In this document: one piece after another, positions 7,850 through 14,178 of the stretch
Position numbering within the stretch: the first letter of the stretch is position 1
Layout of the letters: every line of letters starts with the position of its first letter
Source: a virus
Virus record (IMG/VR): IMGVR_UViG_3300025151_000013
Span: 1 to 32,132 of that record
Reading direction: 5' to 3' (one strand)
Length of the DNA stretch: 32,132 nucleotides
The notes under the pieces: model-generated
The model's input: only the letters and a program-made list of their open reading frames with translations
Database searches by the model: none
What the model was told of the DNA's origin: nothing
Position numbers and translations under genes: made by a program

Positions 7850-8189
7850 TAGGATCAATAACTATATTAATTGGCGGTATCTCTTTTACTGGCTCTACGT
7901 ATTGATCACCCCAGTTCTCTCGATCCCTATTCTTTAGATAGAAAATCATTGCAGTGTTATCACCAGATTTTGCTTTTTCAAATAGAGCGTTAGTAATAAC
8001 TTGCATACCTACGCTTCTACCCTTTTTTATAGCATCCGAAAACTCCGCATATTCTTGCTGGCGTTCATAAAAAGTCGTTTCGCTGATATTAAGGCAATGA
8101 CATATCTGGGATACGGTAAGTCCATTAGAGGCCAAATCTTTAGCCTCTTTGCATATTTCTGGCGTGGGTATCCACTTTGTTCTTCCCAT
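7824..8189 (-). CDS. terS: Terminase small subunit
   Basis: This 121-residue protein starts at ATG 8189, which shares one base with the previous stop. Residues about 8-50 form a helix-turn-helix (AKDLASNGLTVSQICHCLN then ISETTFYERQQE). This is followed by FSDAIKKGRSVGMQ and AMIFYLKNRDRENWGDQ, both characteristic of small terminases. It would recognise the packaging site and load TerL. Its C-terminal coding sequence overlaps the TerL start. Confidence 0.9.
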   Translation of the reverse strand: MGRTKWIPTPEICKEAKDLASNGLTVSQICHCLNISETTFYERQQEYAEFSDAIKKGRSVGMQVITNALFEKAKSGDNTAMIFYLKNRDRENWGDQYVEPVKEIPPINIVIDPNAINQAAE

Positions 8190-8440
8190 TACACTTCCGT
8201 TCCAAAAGCCTGTCGAACATTCATTATAGGATTTTTGAGGATTATATCATCCTCTACAGGTGGTAAGCCGTTATGTCTACAATCAACCGCATCCTTCCAG
8301 TATATCAGGGCAGTCTTTATCTGATGGCCAGCACTAGGGTTATCAATAAGGCTTTGAGTTATCTCATCTAGCTTAGACAGCAAATCTGTCCAGCCGTTTT
8401 CCTCGCACTCAATTATTCTCATACTCAATTGCAAGTTCAT
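8189..8440 (-). CDS. Hypothetical protein upstream of terS
   Basis: This 83-residue soluble protein (MNLQLSMRIIECEENGWTDL) has ribosome site GAGGTG upstream of ATG 8440. Its TAA stop shares a base with the terS start, so the two are translationally coupled. It is helical in the first half and contains CRHNGLPPVEDDII. I do not recognise a family. Coupling to terS suggests a packaging or late-regulation accessory. Confidence 0.65.
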   Translation of the reverse strand: MNLQLSMRIIECEENGWTDLLSKLDEITQSLIDNPSAGHQIKTALIYWKDAVDCRHNGLPPVEDDIILKNPIMNVRQAFGTEV

Positions 8441-8474
8441 AGATCACCTCACAGGTATAGTTCTATGCTTGTCA

Positions 8475-8502
8475 ATTATACACTATCAATAATGTGAAGC
8501 AA
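8475..8502 (-). promoter_or_regulatory. Candidate promoter for the packaging and head operon
   Basis: On the minus strand a perfect TATAAT (8475-8480) lies 16 bases after TTGCTT (8497-8502). The predicted start is about 28 bases upstream of the 83-residue gene that precedes terS. The -10 box is strong and the -35 box weak, so an activator may be needed. Confidence 0.4.
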
Positions 8503-8604
8503 TTATTTGCGCTTTTCGATTTGATCTCTGGGTCGTGCGGTTAAATCGTCACTAGCTATCACGCCTAAAGAAATAAGCGTAAAAATAATAATATATATCA
8601 TCAT
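8503..8604 (-). CDS. Possible 33-residue exported or membrane peptide
   Basis: A short frame, MMIYIIIFTLISLGVIASDD followed by a charged tail, starts at ATG 8604 after a weak GAGAC site. Residues 2-17 are strongly hydrophobic, as in a signal peptide or single membrane anchor. It sits in an otherwise gene-poor stretch downstream of a TATAAT-type promoter. The weak ribosome site leaves this uncertain. Confidence 0.35.
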   Translation of the reverse strand: MMIYIIIFTLISLGVIASDDLTARPRDQIEKRK

Positions 8605-8638
8605 GTCTCTAACAGGTAGGGGGTTTATAACAGGCGCA

Positions 8639-8668
8639 ATTATAGAGATTTGCTAGGTTTAGCACCAA
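8639..8668 (-). promoter_or_regulatory. Candidate sigma70-type promoter
   Basis: On the minus strand TTGGTG (8663-8668), an 18-base spacer and a perfect TATAAT (8639-8644) lie in the non-coding gap upstream of the 33-residue frame and of the terminase operon. The -10 match is complete and the -35 partial. Confidence 0.38.
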
Positions 8669-8700
8669 TGCTGTGTAGTTATAGGGGGTATGTAGATAAG

Positions 8701-8727
8701 TGATCCGTTGTCGGCACAGGTGGATCA
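8701..8727. repeat. Inverted repeat TGATCC / GGATCA with nested TGT / ACA
   Basis: TGATCC (8701-8706) and GGATCA (8722-8727) are perfect inverted arms separated by 15 bases that contain a smaller TGT-CGGC-ACA repeat. It could be a hairpin or a protein-binding site in the gap upstream of the terminase genes. Confidence 0.45.
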
Positions 8728-8838
8728 GTCCTGCTAATCGGGGGGAGGATAGCCCCTGCCTTGGATAAGCATTACATTTATTGCTTTTATGGACTTTTTA
8801 GCCAAATTCATGCAAAAGCAACATATATCATGCGAATA

Positions 8839-9003
8839 TTAAATTGCCAAAGCTACCAGTAATGTAATTACAATAATTACTTTGTGCCAGTTCTTGCCAG
8901 TGTACTCAGCCTGTAGCCATTGCTTAAAATTAAACTGCTCAGTCTGCGCGATAGCTTTATCAGCAAATTTGTGGGCATCTGCGATTAGTTTATTTATGTT
9001 CAT
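8839..9003 (-). CDS. Small membrane protein, 54 residues
   Basis: ATG 9003 follows a GGAG ribosome site and overlaps the previous stop (ATGA). The protein begins MNINKLIADAHKFADKAIAQ and ends in a hydrophobic segment VIIVITLLVALAI, giving a soluble helical N-terminus and a C-terminal membrane anchor. It is the last gene of a coupled set of short frames. No family is recognised. Confidence 0.65.
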   Translation of the reverse strand: MNINKLIADAHKFADKAIAQTEQFNFKQWLQAEYTGKNWHKVIIVITLLVALAI

Positions 9004-9116
9004 TTTTTTCTCCTATCTTCCCAGCGTTTCTGTTCATCATGCGTTAACACTATCATTCCATAAGTTACCACCAAGGCTATACATAAAAATAATGTGCCTA
9101 CTATAAAATCAATCAT
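9000..9116 (-). CDS. Small membrane protein, 38 residues
   Basis: ATG 9116 follows AGAGGA and lies inside the end of the upstream gene. The protein starts MIDFIVGTLFLCIALVVTYG, a single membrane helix, and continues into a charged tail HDEQKRWEDRRKK. The stop forms ATGA with the next gene. It is a typical tiny phage membrane protein of unknown role. Confidence 0.62.
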   Translation of the reverse strand: MIDFIVGTLFLCIALVVTYGMIVLTHDEQKRWEDRRKK

Positions 9117-9267
9117 CCCAAGTCCTCTTTTTATTGATTCGATCTATAAAGTAAATCGCGTCATATCCTTGCTTATCTATAAACCTCTCAAATGGCGTTT
9201 TTTTCTTCTCGATAGCAGGGTATTTTTTAGCTAATCTTTTCCATTCTTTTTCATGTTTAGATTTCAT
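9109..9267 (-). CDS. Hypothetical basic protein, 52 residues
   Basis: ATG 9267 lies inside the 3' end of the 141-residue gene. The product begins MKSKHEKEWKRLAKKYPAIE and contains RFIDKQGYDAIYFIDRI. It is strongly basic and soluble. Overlaps on both sides place it in the same coupled operon. No family is recognised. Confidence 0.6.
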   Translation of the reverse strand: MKSKHEKEWKRLAKKYPAIEKKKTPFERFIDKQGYDAIYFIDRINKKRTWDD

Positions 9268-9682
9268 TACCATACTCCCTGTCGTGCATCTCTTGGATAA
9301 CTGTGCGGAGCGTATCTTCTAAATATAAATATACATTCTCTTTGATTGTTTCAGCTAGATTAGGGTCATCTATGTCAATATCATCCATAGCCTCTGACCA
9401 CCAGCAATCATCTTCTCCATATTCGTCTGGCGCATTTTCGTAACAAGTAATAAATAAAGACCTGATTATCTCGCTACTGGCAGGATTTTCGCCAAACAGC
9501 ATAAGCGTAGCCATTCGGCAGCTTGCTTGTGAAAATGATGCAGGATAAATATCATCAAACCAAGTTTCATGCTCTGTTAGCCATTGGTAAACGGCCTCAT
9601 CTTTAGCCTCGCAAGGGAGATCGATTATATCGCCATCCCAATCGCTATATTTGTTTTTCCAGTAGTGTACTAATTCTCTCAT
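9257..9682 (-). CDS. Hypothetical acidic protein, 141 residues
   Basis: The start ATG 9682 (MRELVHYWKNKYSDWDGDII) is chosen because AAAGGGGAT precedes it and the previous gene ends at 9699; the frame is open further upstream to 9733. The protein is acidic, with DEYGEDDCWWSEAMDDIDID, and has no membrane segment. The acidic, Trp-containing composition would suit a DNA-mimic or protein-binding role, but this is only a possibility. Confidence 0.68.
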   Translation of the reverse strand: MRELVHYWKNKYSDWDGDIIDLPCEAKDEAVYQWLTEHETWFDDIYPASFSQASCRMATLMLFGENPASSEIIRSLFITCYENAPDEYGEDDCWWSEAMDDIDIDDPNLAETIKENVYLYLEDTLRTVIQEMHDREYGNEI

Positions 9683-9698
9683 GATTATCCCCTTTTGA

Positions 9699-9863
9699 TT
9701 AACAAATGCCATGCTGTAAACAGTTCTGTACATCTAAATTCTGAACATAGGCGTATATACAAAGTATAACAAAACCGCCTATCAGACCTAAAATATTTTC
9801 TCGATTAAATTTTTGTCGCTGTTCCTTGCGCTTGATGTCCATATAACTTAGTGAATATTTCAT
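9699..9863 (-). CDS. Small membrane protein, 54 residues
   Basis: ATG 9863 follows GAGGATAAAATC. The product begins MKYSLSYMDIKRKEQRQKFN, then has one membrane segment (ILGLIGGFVILCIYAYV) and a short tail with two cysteines (QNCLQHGIC). Its stop lies 17 bases before the chosen start of the 141-residue gene. It is one of four very small coupled genes here, three of them membrane proteins. Confidence 0.62.
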   Translation of the reverse strand: MKYSLSYMDIKRKEQRQKFNRENILGLIGGFVILCIYAYVQNLDVQNCLQHGIC

Positions 9864-9881
9864 GATTTTATCCTCGATTGT

Positions 9882-10142
9882 TTACGGAAAAGGATGGGTA
9901 TTGATGGCTACGGTGACAGTATCCTGCCCCCACTTGTCTGCAATCGCTTGATGCATCAGAGGAATTTCTTTCGTCAATTCTGCTAACAATATTCGGTCTG
10001 GACTCCAATCCCTTCTGTGAGACTTTTTAACCCTGTCGGCAACCTTACAGTGGAATTTGACTAACAAGCCGTAGTTAGCAATAGACATTGCCGCTGTCGT
10101 GTCGATATGCCGAACACGTTCTGTAGGTACGTAATAGCTCAT
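9882..10142 (-). CDS. First gene after the second promoter, hypothetical
   Basis: The start ATG 10142 (MSYYVPTERVRHIDTTAAMS) is supported by TGAGGAAATC upstream. The frame extends to 10196, but that would run back over the promoter. The 86-residue product is moderately basic and soluble, with KSHRRDWSPDRILLAEL. No family is recognised. It is the first gene behind one of two near-duplicate promoters, so it may be expressed with the genes led by 16072. Confidence 0.7.
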   Translation of the reverse strand: MSYYVPTERVRHIDTTAAMSIANYGLLVKFHCKVADRVKKSHRRDWSPDRILLAELTKEIPLMHQAIADKWGQDTVTVAINTHPFP

Positions 10143-10157
10143 ACTGATTTCCTCATA

Positions 10158-10220
10158 TTTGATTAATGTAAAGCTATTATTAACCATAAAAGGCAATGTG
10201 TCAACACTTTATTTAACTTT
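10158..10220 (-). promoter_or_regulatory. Promoter P1, one copy of a duplicated 63-bp promoter element
   Basis: On the minus strand TTGACA, a 17-base spacer and AATAAT form a strong sigma70-type promoter directly upstream of the 86-residue gene. The 63-bp element aligns without gaps to 16089-16151 with 45 of 63 identical positions. The outer arms are identical: TTTGATTAATGT at one end and TTTATTTAACTTT at the other, as read on the plus strand. Confidence 0.78.
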
Positions 10221-10222
10221 TT

Positions 10223-10654
10223 TTAATATTCTCCAATCCTAGCTTCTTCATTGCTGATTCTTTGCTTTAACTCTTTCTGAAATGCTATGACTTCATCTCT
10301 GTTGAATTTGTCATTAATGCGCCATGCCATGCGCTCCATTGCCTTAACTCTGCGCTCTCCGTAATTCTCGACCATCCATTCCCGATATCTCAGAACATAG
10401 TGCGCTTGTTTCATGCCCCAGCAGTTACAATGTGGACATTGGGGATGAATGTTTTCCTCAAACAGTTTAAATATTGTGCGCCCTCTAGGTATAAAGTGAC
10501 CACCCTGCATATTCTTGTAGTGGTCTACTTTGCCGCAAGTAACGCACTGGCAGTATCCGTTATCATCAGAAGCCTTGAGTCTGACAAGCCGCTGTAGCAA
10601 TACAGCCGCCTTCTCGACTTCTTTTGCTGTGGTTGTTTTACGCTTGCGTTTCAT
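10223..10654 (-). CDS. ninG: NinG/Rap-like recombination endonuclease
   Basis: This 143-residue basic protein has the NinG signature: CQCVTCGK (about residues 37-44), MQGGHFIPRGR, then HPQCPHCNCWGM. The paired Cys motifs bind zinc and the GGH resembles HNH-type active sites. In lambda, NinG (Rap) resolves or cleaves branched recombination intermediates and is needed for Red recombination. Its presence with NinB and ERF indicates a phage-encoded recombination set. The start overlaps the DUF3310 gene by 17 bases. Confidence 0.9.
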   Translation of the reverse strand: MKRKRKTTTAKEVEKAAVLLQRLVRLKASDDNGYCQCVTCGKVDHYKNMQGGHFIPRGRTIFKLFEENIHPQCPHCNCWGMKQAHYVLRYREWMVENYGERRVKAMERMAWRINDKFNRDEVIAFQKELKQRISNEEARIGEY

Positions 10655-10847
10655 GATCTATCAAGAAATCAATGTAGTGTTTTGCCTTTTCTAAGTCCTC
10701 GACTCCATTCTTGTCCCTCCATCTGCACAGATATTTGATCGCGCAAGCCTCTGGGTAAGGTATCTCGTTCGCTATAATAAATTCGATGGGCTGGATCGTA
10801 TAATGCTGGTAATGCCAGCCCCCGATCTGGGTTTTTAGAGCTTTCAT
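10638..10847 (-). CDS. DUF3310 family protein
   Basis: This 69-residue protein carries the DUF3310 pattern: HYQHYTIQPIEFI (residues 12-24), CAIKYLCRWRDKNG and DLEKAKHYIDFLI. The family is widespread in phages as a short domain of unknown biochemical role, usually in early regions. It is coupled to the zinc-ribbon gene upstream by an ATGA overlap and to ninG downstream. Confidence 0.88.
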   Translation of the reverse strand: MKALKTQIGGWHYQHYTIQPIEFIIANEIPYPEACAIKYLCRWRDKNGVEDLEKAKHYIDFLIDHETQA

Positions 10848-11032
10848 GCTTCCTCCTCTGGAATAGGCAGCTCGATAGGATTTTTGCCAATGTTAAAATT
10901 GCAAACATTGCACAGACCAAAGGCGTTATTATCGCAATCAGTCCACATTTCCAAAGGACTGCCACATTCGCAGAATTCTCTGGTGATAACCATTGTTTTT
11001 TTCGGAAACTTAATAACATTTTTAGCACTCAT
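10844..11032 (-). CDS. Zinc-ribbon-like small protein
   Basis: This 62-residue protein has CECGSPLEMWTDCDNN followed by CNVCNF. The C-x-C-G and C-x-x-C knuckles suggest one zinc site. The remainder is Lys-rich at the N-terminus and acidic at the C-terminus (IPEEEA). The start lies inside the end of the phosphoesterase gene. It is probably a nucleic-acid or protein-binding factor; no named family is recognised. Confidence 0.7.
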   Translation of the reverse strand: MSAKNVIKFPKKTMVITREFCECGSPLEMWTDCDNNAFGLCNVCNFNIGKNPIELPIPEEEA

Positions 11033-12200
11033 TCAGTTGGCCTATTGATATTTTGACTCTTGAATCTTCGCCATAGTCTTTATGATAAACCACGGCAGTC
11101 ATAGAGCGTTCTGCGCCATACCCAGAATCGCTGTGCCACTGGTCAGTAGCCGTTAAGCTACCCCACCAACTGAATTGCATTGATCCGCATTCTCGCTCTA
11201 CATGGTGGTGGATATGCCCCAGATGGCAGTAGCGGTTCTTGTGCGCCGACCATTGATCATCTAAATTCTTAATGACTGTTTGCAAGATCTGCTCTGGCTT
11301 TATCCTATCGCCATGATGGTACACAAACATATTATTACCCCACTCCCAATGCAAGAACTTAGAATAATTCTCAAGCACTTTTAGTCGCGGCTCTTTCTGG
11401 TACATTAGCTCTATACAGGTCGATAGATGGCAAGCCATATCGTAGTCATGGTTGCCTCTGACATTTATCACCACCACTTCTTTATGCACCTGTAGTAGTC
11501 TGTCAATTAGGATTTGGAACAATTGCCCTGCCAGCTTGAAAGTCTTGCCTATCCTAGTGTCCACATCAACTGGCGTTCCTTTGGTTGTCGTATTTGCGCT
11601 AGAATCAGCATGAAAAAAATCTCCAACATTAACTAAAACGCCTGTTTTAGCATTGCCAACTCTGGTAGCCAATCTATCAACTGCATCTATTAGAACCTTT
11701 GTAGCTATCTTAATATCCCAATCATCATCATCTAGCTTCATGGCGGCATCTGCTAACATACCAAAGTGATGGTCACCTATCATATACATAGCGCAATAGT
11801 CATTATTTGCGCTTTTAGGGGGCTTAGATTTGGTTTTAAGGCCAGATATATCATCACTAAGGCCATCAACCATTGCTTCTATTTTTTGCCTTAGATCGCG
11901 TTTTTCTGGCTCTTGAATCACCCACTGTAGTTTGACTGATCCGTCATCCCCATAGGCGGTAGATATTCTTTTCGCTTCAAATCCTTCTGCTGTTTGGTGG
12001 GTCAAGTCTCGATGGGGGGCTATACCTCTTTGCGCGGCTTTAGCCTCTAGTTTGTTAATTATTCTATCAACAGTCCTGCGATTAATGCCAAGTGCTTTCG
12101 CTGCTTTGTTATTGCTTCCATTCAGCTTGACTGCGTTTAATACTTCTATTTGTTTATCGTTAGCTGCAAACTCATATAGCGTTTTGATGTTAACTTGCAT
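11022..12200 (-). CDS. HTH-metallophosphoesterase fusion
   Basis: This 392-residue protein has an N-terminal helix-turn-helix (about residues 10-55, NNKAAKALGINRRTVDRII), a linker and a calcineurin-like phosphoesterase domain. Metal-site motifs appear in order: MIGDHHFGM, NVGDFFHAD, VRGNHDYD, YHHGD and LGHIHHHVE. Such phage enzymes are thought to act on nucleic acids or nucleotides. The HTH resembles a replication or transposase-type DNA binder and could target the enzyme to phage DNA. Ribosome site GGAGAG precedes ATG 12200, three bases after the ninB stop. Confidence 0.9.
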   Translation of the reverse strand: MQVNIKTLYEFAANDKQIEVLNAVKLNGSNNKAAKALGINRRTVDRIINKLEAKAAQRGIAPHRDLTHQTAEGFEAKRISTAYGDDGSVKLQWVIQEPEKRDLRQKIEAMVDGLSDDISGLKTKSKPPKSANNDYCAMYMIGDHHFGMLADAAMKLDDDDWDIKIATKVLIDAVDRLATRVGNAKTGVLVNVGDFFHADSSANTTTKGTPVDVDTRIGKTFKLAGQLFQILIDRLLQVHKEVVVINVRGNHDYDMACHLSTCIELMYQKEPRLKVLENYSKFLHWEWGNNMFVYHHGDRIKPEQILQTVIKNLDDQWSAHKNRYCHLGHIHHHVERECGSMQFSWWGSLTATDQWHSDSGYGAERSMTAVVYHKDYGEDSRVKISIGQLNEC

Positions 12201-12202
12201 GG

Positions 12203-12661
12203 TTAACTCTCCTGTCGGCTTTTTAGTTCTGCGTACTCACTTTCTGCTGGGATGGTTAGGTTTATCCCCTGATCTAAAGCCCAATGATAGCACTGATCCA
12301 TAAAATGCACCATGTCACCTTTATTTAGATCACTGGTGCGCTTTATCTGCCCCTCTATCTTTTGGTTTTTAATCTGAAAATCATTAGTTCCTAAAAACCT
12401 TCTTTTCAACCAGAGCTTCCATGCTTCTTCTGCATCTCCTTCTGTAACCTTAACGCCCTTGCGCTCCATGCCTGTTTTAATCTCCCTTACCCAGATATGC
12501 AATAAGGCGTTCTGGCTTAAGCTTCTAGGATTCTGATAAGGCTCTAACTTAATACATAAAGGTCGATCATAATCCCAGTTTAGTACTCTATCTTTTAAGT
12601 ACCTTAGTTTGTGCTCAGTTTCTTCTTTAGAAAAAACCTTAACATGGTCGCCACTGCTCAT
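12203..12661 (-). CDS. ninB: NinB-like recombination protein
   Basis: This 152-residue protein matches NinB (lambda Orf): RPLCIKLEPYQNPRSLSQNA followed by LLHIWVREI, then KLWLKRRFLG and HFMDQCYHWA near the C-terminus. NinB binds single-stranded DNA and SSB and helps recombinases load. Its neighbours here include ERF and an SSB-like protein, consistent with that role. ATGA overlap with the upstream gene. Confidence 0.9.
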   Translation of the reverse strand: MSSGDHVKVFSKEETEHKLRYLKDRVLNWDYDRPLCIKLEPYQNPRSLSQNALLHIWVREIKTGMERKGVKVTEGDAEEAWKLWLKRRFLGTNDFQIKNQKIEGQIKRTSDLNKGDMVHFMDQCYHWALDQGINLTIPAESEYAELKSRQES

Positions 12662-12921
12662 AAGGATCTACGCATCCACATATCAGATAGTCTTTCCTGC
12701 GGTGTTTCTAAAGTAGGCATAAAGTGTGTCTTTTTTCTCTCGCTTCTAGGCTTTGGAAATATTTTATTATCGTCAATAATCGTATGCTTGCCGATCCTAT
12801 TTCTCATGGCAGTTTGTGTAACCCCTGCTATCTCAGACAGCTCCTTGTAAGTATAAAATTTTCCATGAACCAGCTTGTCTGATTTACCTATGTATTTAAT
12901 CAGCTTAATATTTTTATGCAC
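12658..12921 (-). CDS. Small HTH-like protein of unknown function
   Basis: An 87-residue basic protein. The start is a GTG (12921) with GGAGAAATAAGAA upstream, overlapping the previous stop. Residues about 22-48 (FYTYKELSEIAGVTQTAMRN) read as a helix-turn-helix, followed by a basic arm (PKPRSERKK). It may regulate or assist replication proteins. The family is not recognised. Confidence 0.65.
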   Translation of the reverse strand: MHKNIKLIKYIGKSDKLVHGKFYTYKELSEIAGVTQTAMRNRIGKHTIIDDNKIFPKPRSERKKTHFMPTLETPQERLSDMWMRRSL

Positions 12922-13279
12922 TTCTTATTTCTCCATCGTAGTAGTAGCCCAGTTTGGTTAAATAATATTGCTTCATTTGCTCCACTTGGCTAGGGTTTAC
13001 CCAAGTTATATCTGCCATCTGCATCTCTACTGTTTTGCTTCGCAAGTTAGTTTTAAACTTTCTAGCTTGCGGAGAGCCTCCCTTATCCTGCGCTCTAGCT
13101 AACCATGAATTTATAAATCTTTTAATCCCTTGCTTCGTTTTGCGTTTAGCTGGGTTAGCGTCACACCATGATTCCATTGCCATCAATTCTTGCTGAACAT
13201 TAACTGCCTGATAGGTTCGCTGCCATGCAATTATATCTCCCTGATCTGGCGTGTAGTTTTCACCTGTATTAAGCAGCAT
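12914..13279 (-). CDS. Replication-protein-like (C-terminal domain of phage replication initiators)
   Basis: A 121-residue basic protein. The central segment MAMESWCDANPAKRKTKQGI followed by KRFINSWLARAQDKGG is a pattern I associate with the C-terminal helicase-loader-like domain of phage replication proteins (O-like, DnaT-like). Here it stands alone without the DNA-binding half, which may be supplied by the winged-HTH gene immediately upstream (13269-13490). Ribosome site GGAGG precedes ATG 13279. Confidence 0.6.
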   Translation of the reverse strand: MLLNTGENYTPDQGDIIAWQRTYQAVNVQQELMAMESWCDANPAKRKTKQGIKRFINSWLARAQDKGGSPQARKFKTNLRSKTVEMQMADITWVNPSQVEQMKQYYLTKLGYYYDGEIRSA

Positions 13280-13490
13280 TAGAACCTCCTAGCGAATATT
13301 CTGCGACACTGCACTTTTCATCATATCTGTTTAATACAGTAATCATCTTTTTGTTAATTAAATGGCCAGCTTCTTTTAGGTCGTAAATCCTACTAGCTAA
13401 CCTTGTTATTCCTAACTCATTAAAAGCATTTAATGTGGTTATGGTTTTGCCAGTTTGTAAATATTCCAAAATTCTTTCTTGCTGTGTCAT
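13269..13490 (-). CDS. Winged helix-turn-helix protein (HTH_39-like)
   Basis: A 73-residue protein consisting of one small wHTH: ERILEYLQTGKTITTLNAFN, then GITRLASRIYDLKEAGHLI. This is the pattern of the short HTH_39 phage family, where G-I-T-R-L-x-x-R-I-x-D-L is the recognition helix. Ribosome site TAGGAG precedes ATG 13490. Its start overlaps the TGA of the methyltransferase 3' remnant (ATGA), so it was once the gene following the methyltransferase. Confidence 0.8.
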   Translation of the reverse strand: MTQQERILEYLQTGKTITTLNAFNELGITRLASRIYDLKEAGHLINKKMITVLNRYDEKCSVAEYSLGGSNAA

Positions 13491-13606
13491 GGTTTGTCTC
13501 CTATTAAGTTTTTAAATATATGTGCAATTACATCCACAGTCCACCCATTGCCTAACATCTTGTAACGCTGAGTATTAGAATTGCCATGTGTATTCTCCTT
13601 TATAAT
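13487..13606 (-). pseudogene. 3' remnant of a C5-cytosine DNA methyltransferase
   Basis: Between the Mom-like gene and the wHTH gene a 39-codon open stretch reads NSNTQRYKMLGNGWTVDVIA and on to IFKNLIGDKP followed by TGA. The R-Y-K-x-L-G-N-G-W-T-V-D-V-I block is motif X, the C-terminus of DNMT-type cytosine-5 methyltransferases. The PCQ and ENV catalytic motifs are absent. There is no in-frame ATG before the Met of KMLGN. A strong AAAGGAG site instead starts an out-of-frame 11-codon peptide (MAILILSVTRC) whose stop overlaps that Met. It is the 3' stub of the gene whose 5' stub lies at 14179-14268. Confidence 0.88.
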
Positions 13607-14172
13607 CTATCAGTGATTAAAATTCTTTTTTTGTTTGCACCGTCAGGCTTGACAAATCTTTCTGCTATCTTTTCAGCAGTGTCCCATTTAAGACTTATGC
13701 TTTTTCTGTTTGCTGGTAAACCTGCTGTTTCTCCAATGTTTACCCAGTTGTCTGCCAAATACACACTGCCTTTTTTGTCTGCACCAATTGTGGTCACAAT
13801 AGCCAATAAATTATCACCATAACGGTTATACCAGTCTGCTTTTGCTCTCCCTCTAATTGCTTTTAGTATTTGACTGCCAAAATTGCGGTGTGGACTGTTT
13901 GCTATACAAAAGCGTTTGTTATCTGCAACACTGTTAAACATTTTGTCAAACTGTTTCTGACCAACATCAAAATAATTTAAGATGCTTTTAGGGGTAGGCT
14001 TAAAGCCAGAACCTAACCAGAATGTAGCACAATCTACTCCATTATATGAGATAATGTATTTTATACAGCGGCCTACCACCCTAGGTGTGCTGACATAACT
14101 GTGATATGTCATCACAATATGGTTTGCTATATCTTTATCAGCCTTTGTTTCAGCAATGCGTATATTCATCAT
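13600..14172 (-). CDS. Mom/DUF4338-like putative DNA-modification protein, sitting inside a broken methyltransferase
   Basis: A 190-residue basic protein starting at ATG 14172 with TAGGAG upstream. Recognisable stretches are YHSYVSTPRVVGRCIKYII (about residues 23-43), DNKRFCIANSPHRNFGSQIL and GSVYLADNWVNIGETAGLP. The asparagine-Arg-Phe, G-S-x-I-L and A-D-N-W-x-x-I-G-x-T blocks resemble the GNAT-fold proteins called Mom (adenine modification of phage Mu) and the related DUF4338/DruA group. The family choice is from pattern memory; Mom-like is more likely given its place in a phage DNA-modification locus. Its coding sequence replaces the centre of a cytosine methyltransferase gene. It is in frame with the 5' stub, separated by one amber codon. 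Confidence 0.6.
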   Translation of the reverse strand: MMNIRIAETKADKDIANHIVMTYHSYVSTPRVVGRCIKYIISYNGVDCATFWLGSGFKPTPKSILNYFDVGQKQFDKMFNSVADNKRFCIANSPHRNFGSQILKAIRGRAKADWYNRYGDNLLAIVTTIGADKKGSVYLADNWVNIGETAGLPANRKSISLKWDTAEKIAERFVKPDGANKKRILITDRL

Positions 14173-14178
14173 AATCTC

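Larger units (their letters stand above)
8605..8838. other. 234-bp non-coding stretch with inverted repeats, upstream of the terminase genes
   Basis: I see no convincing gene here. The stretch holds the TATAAT promoter candidate (8639-8644), the inverted repeat TGATCC/GGATCA (8701-8727) and a G-rich run followed by AGGATAGCCCC (about 8740-8757). Its proximity to terS makes it one candidate for the packaging recognition site, but no known cos or pac consensus was recognised. Confidence 0.4.

Noticed and set aside
10669-11028. A 119-codon minus-strand frame overlapping the zinc-ribbon and DUF3310 genes
   Set aside because: It overlaps two well-supported coupled genes in another frame and its sequence shows no family pattern.
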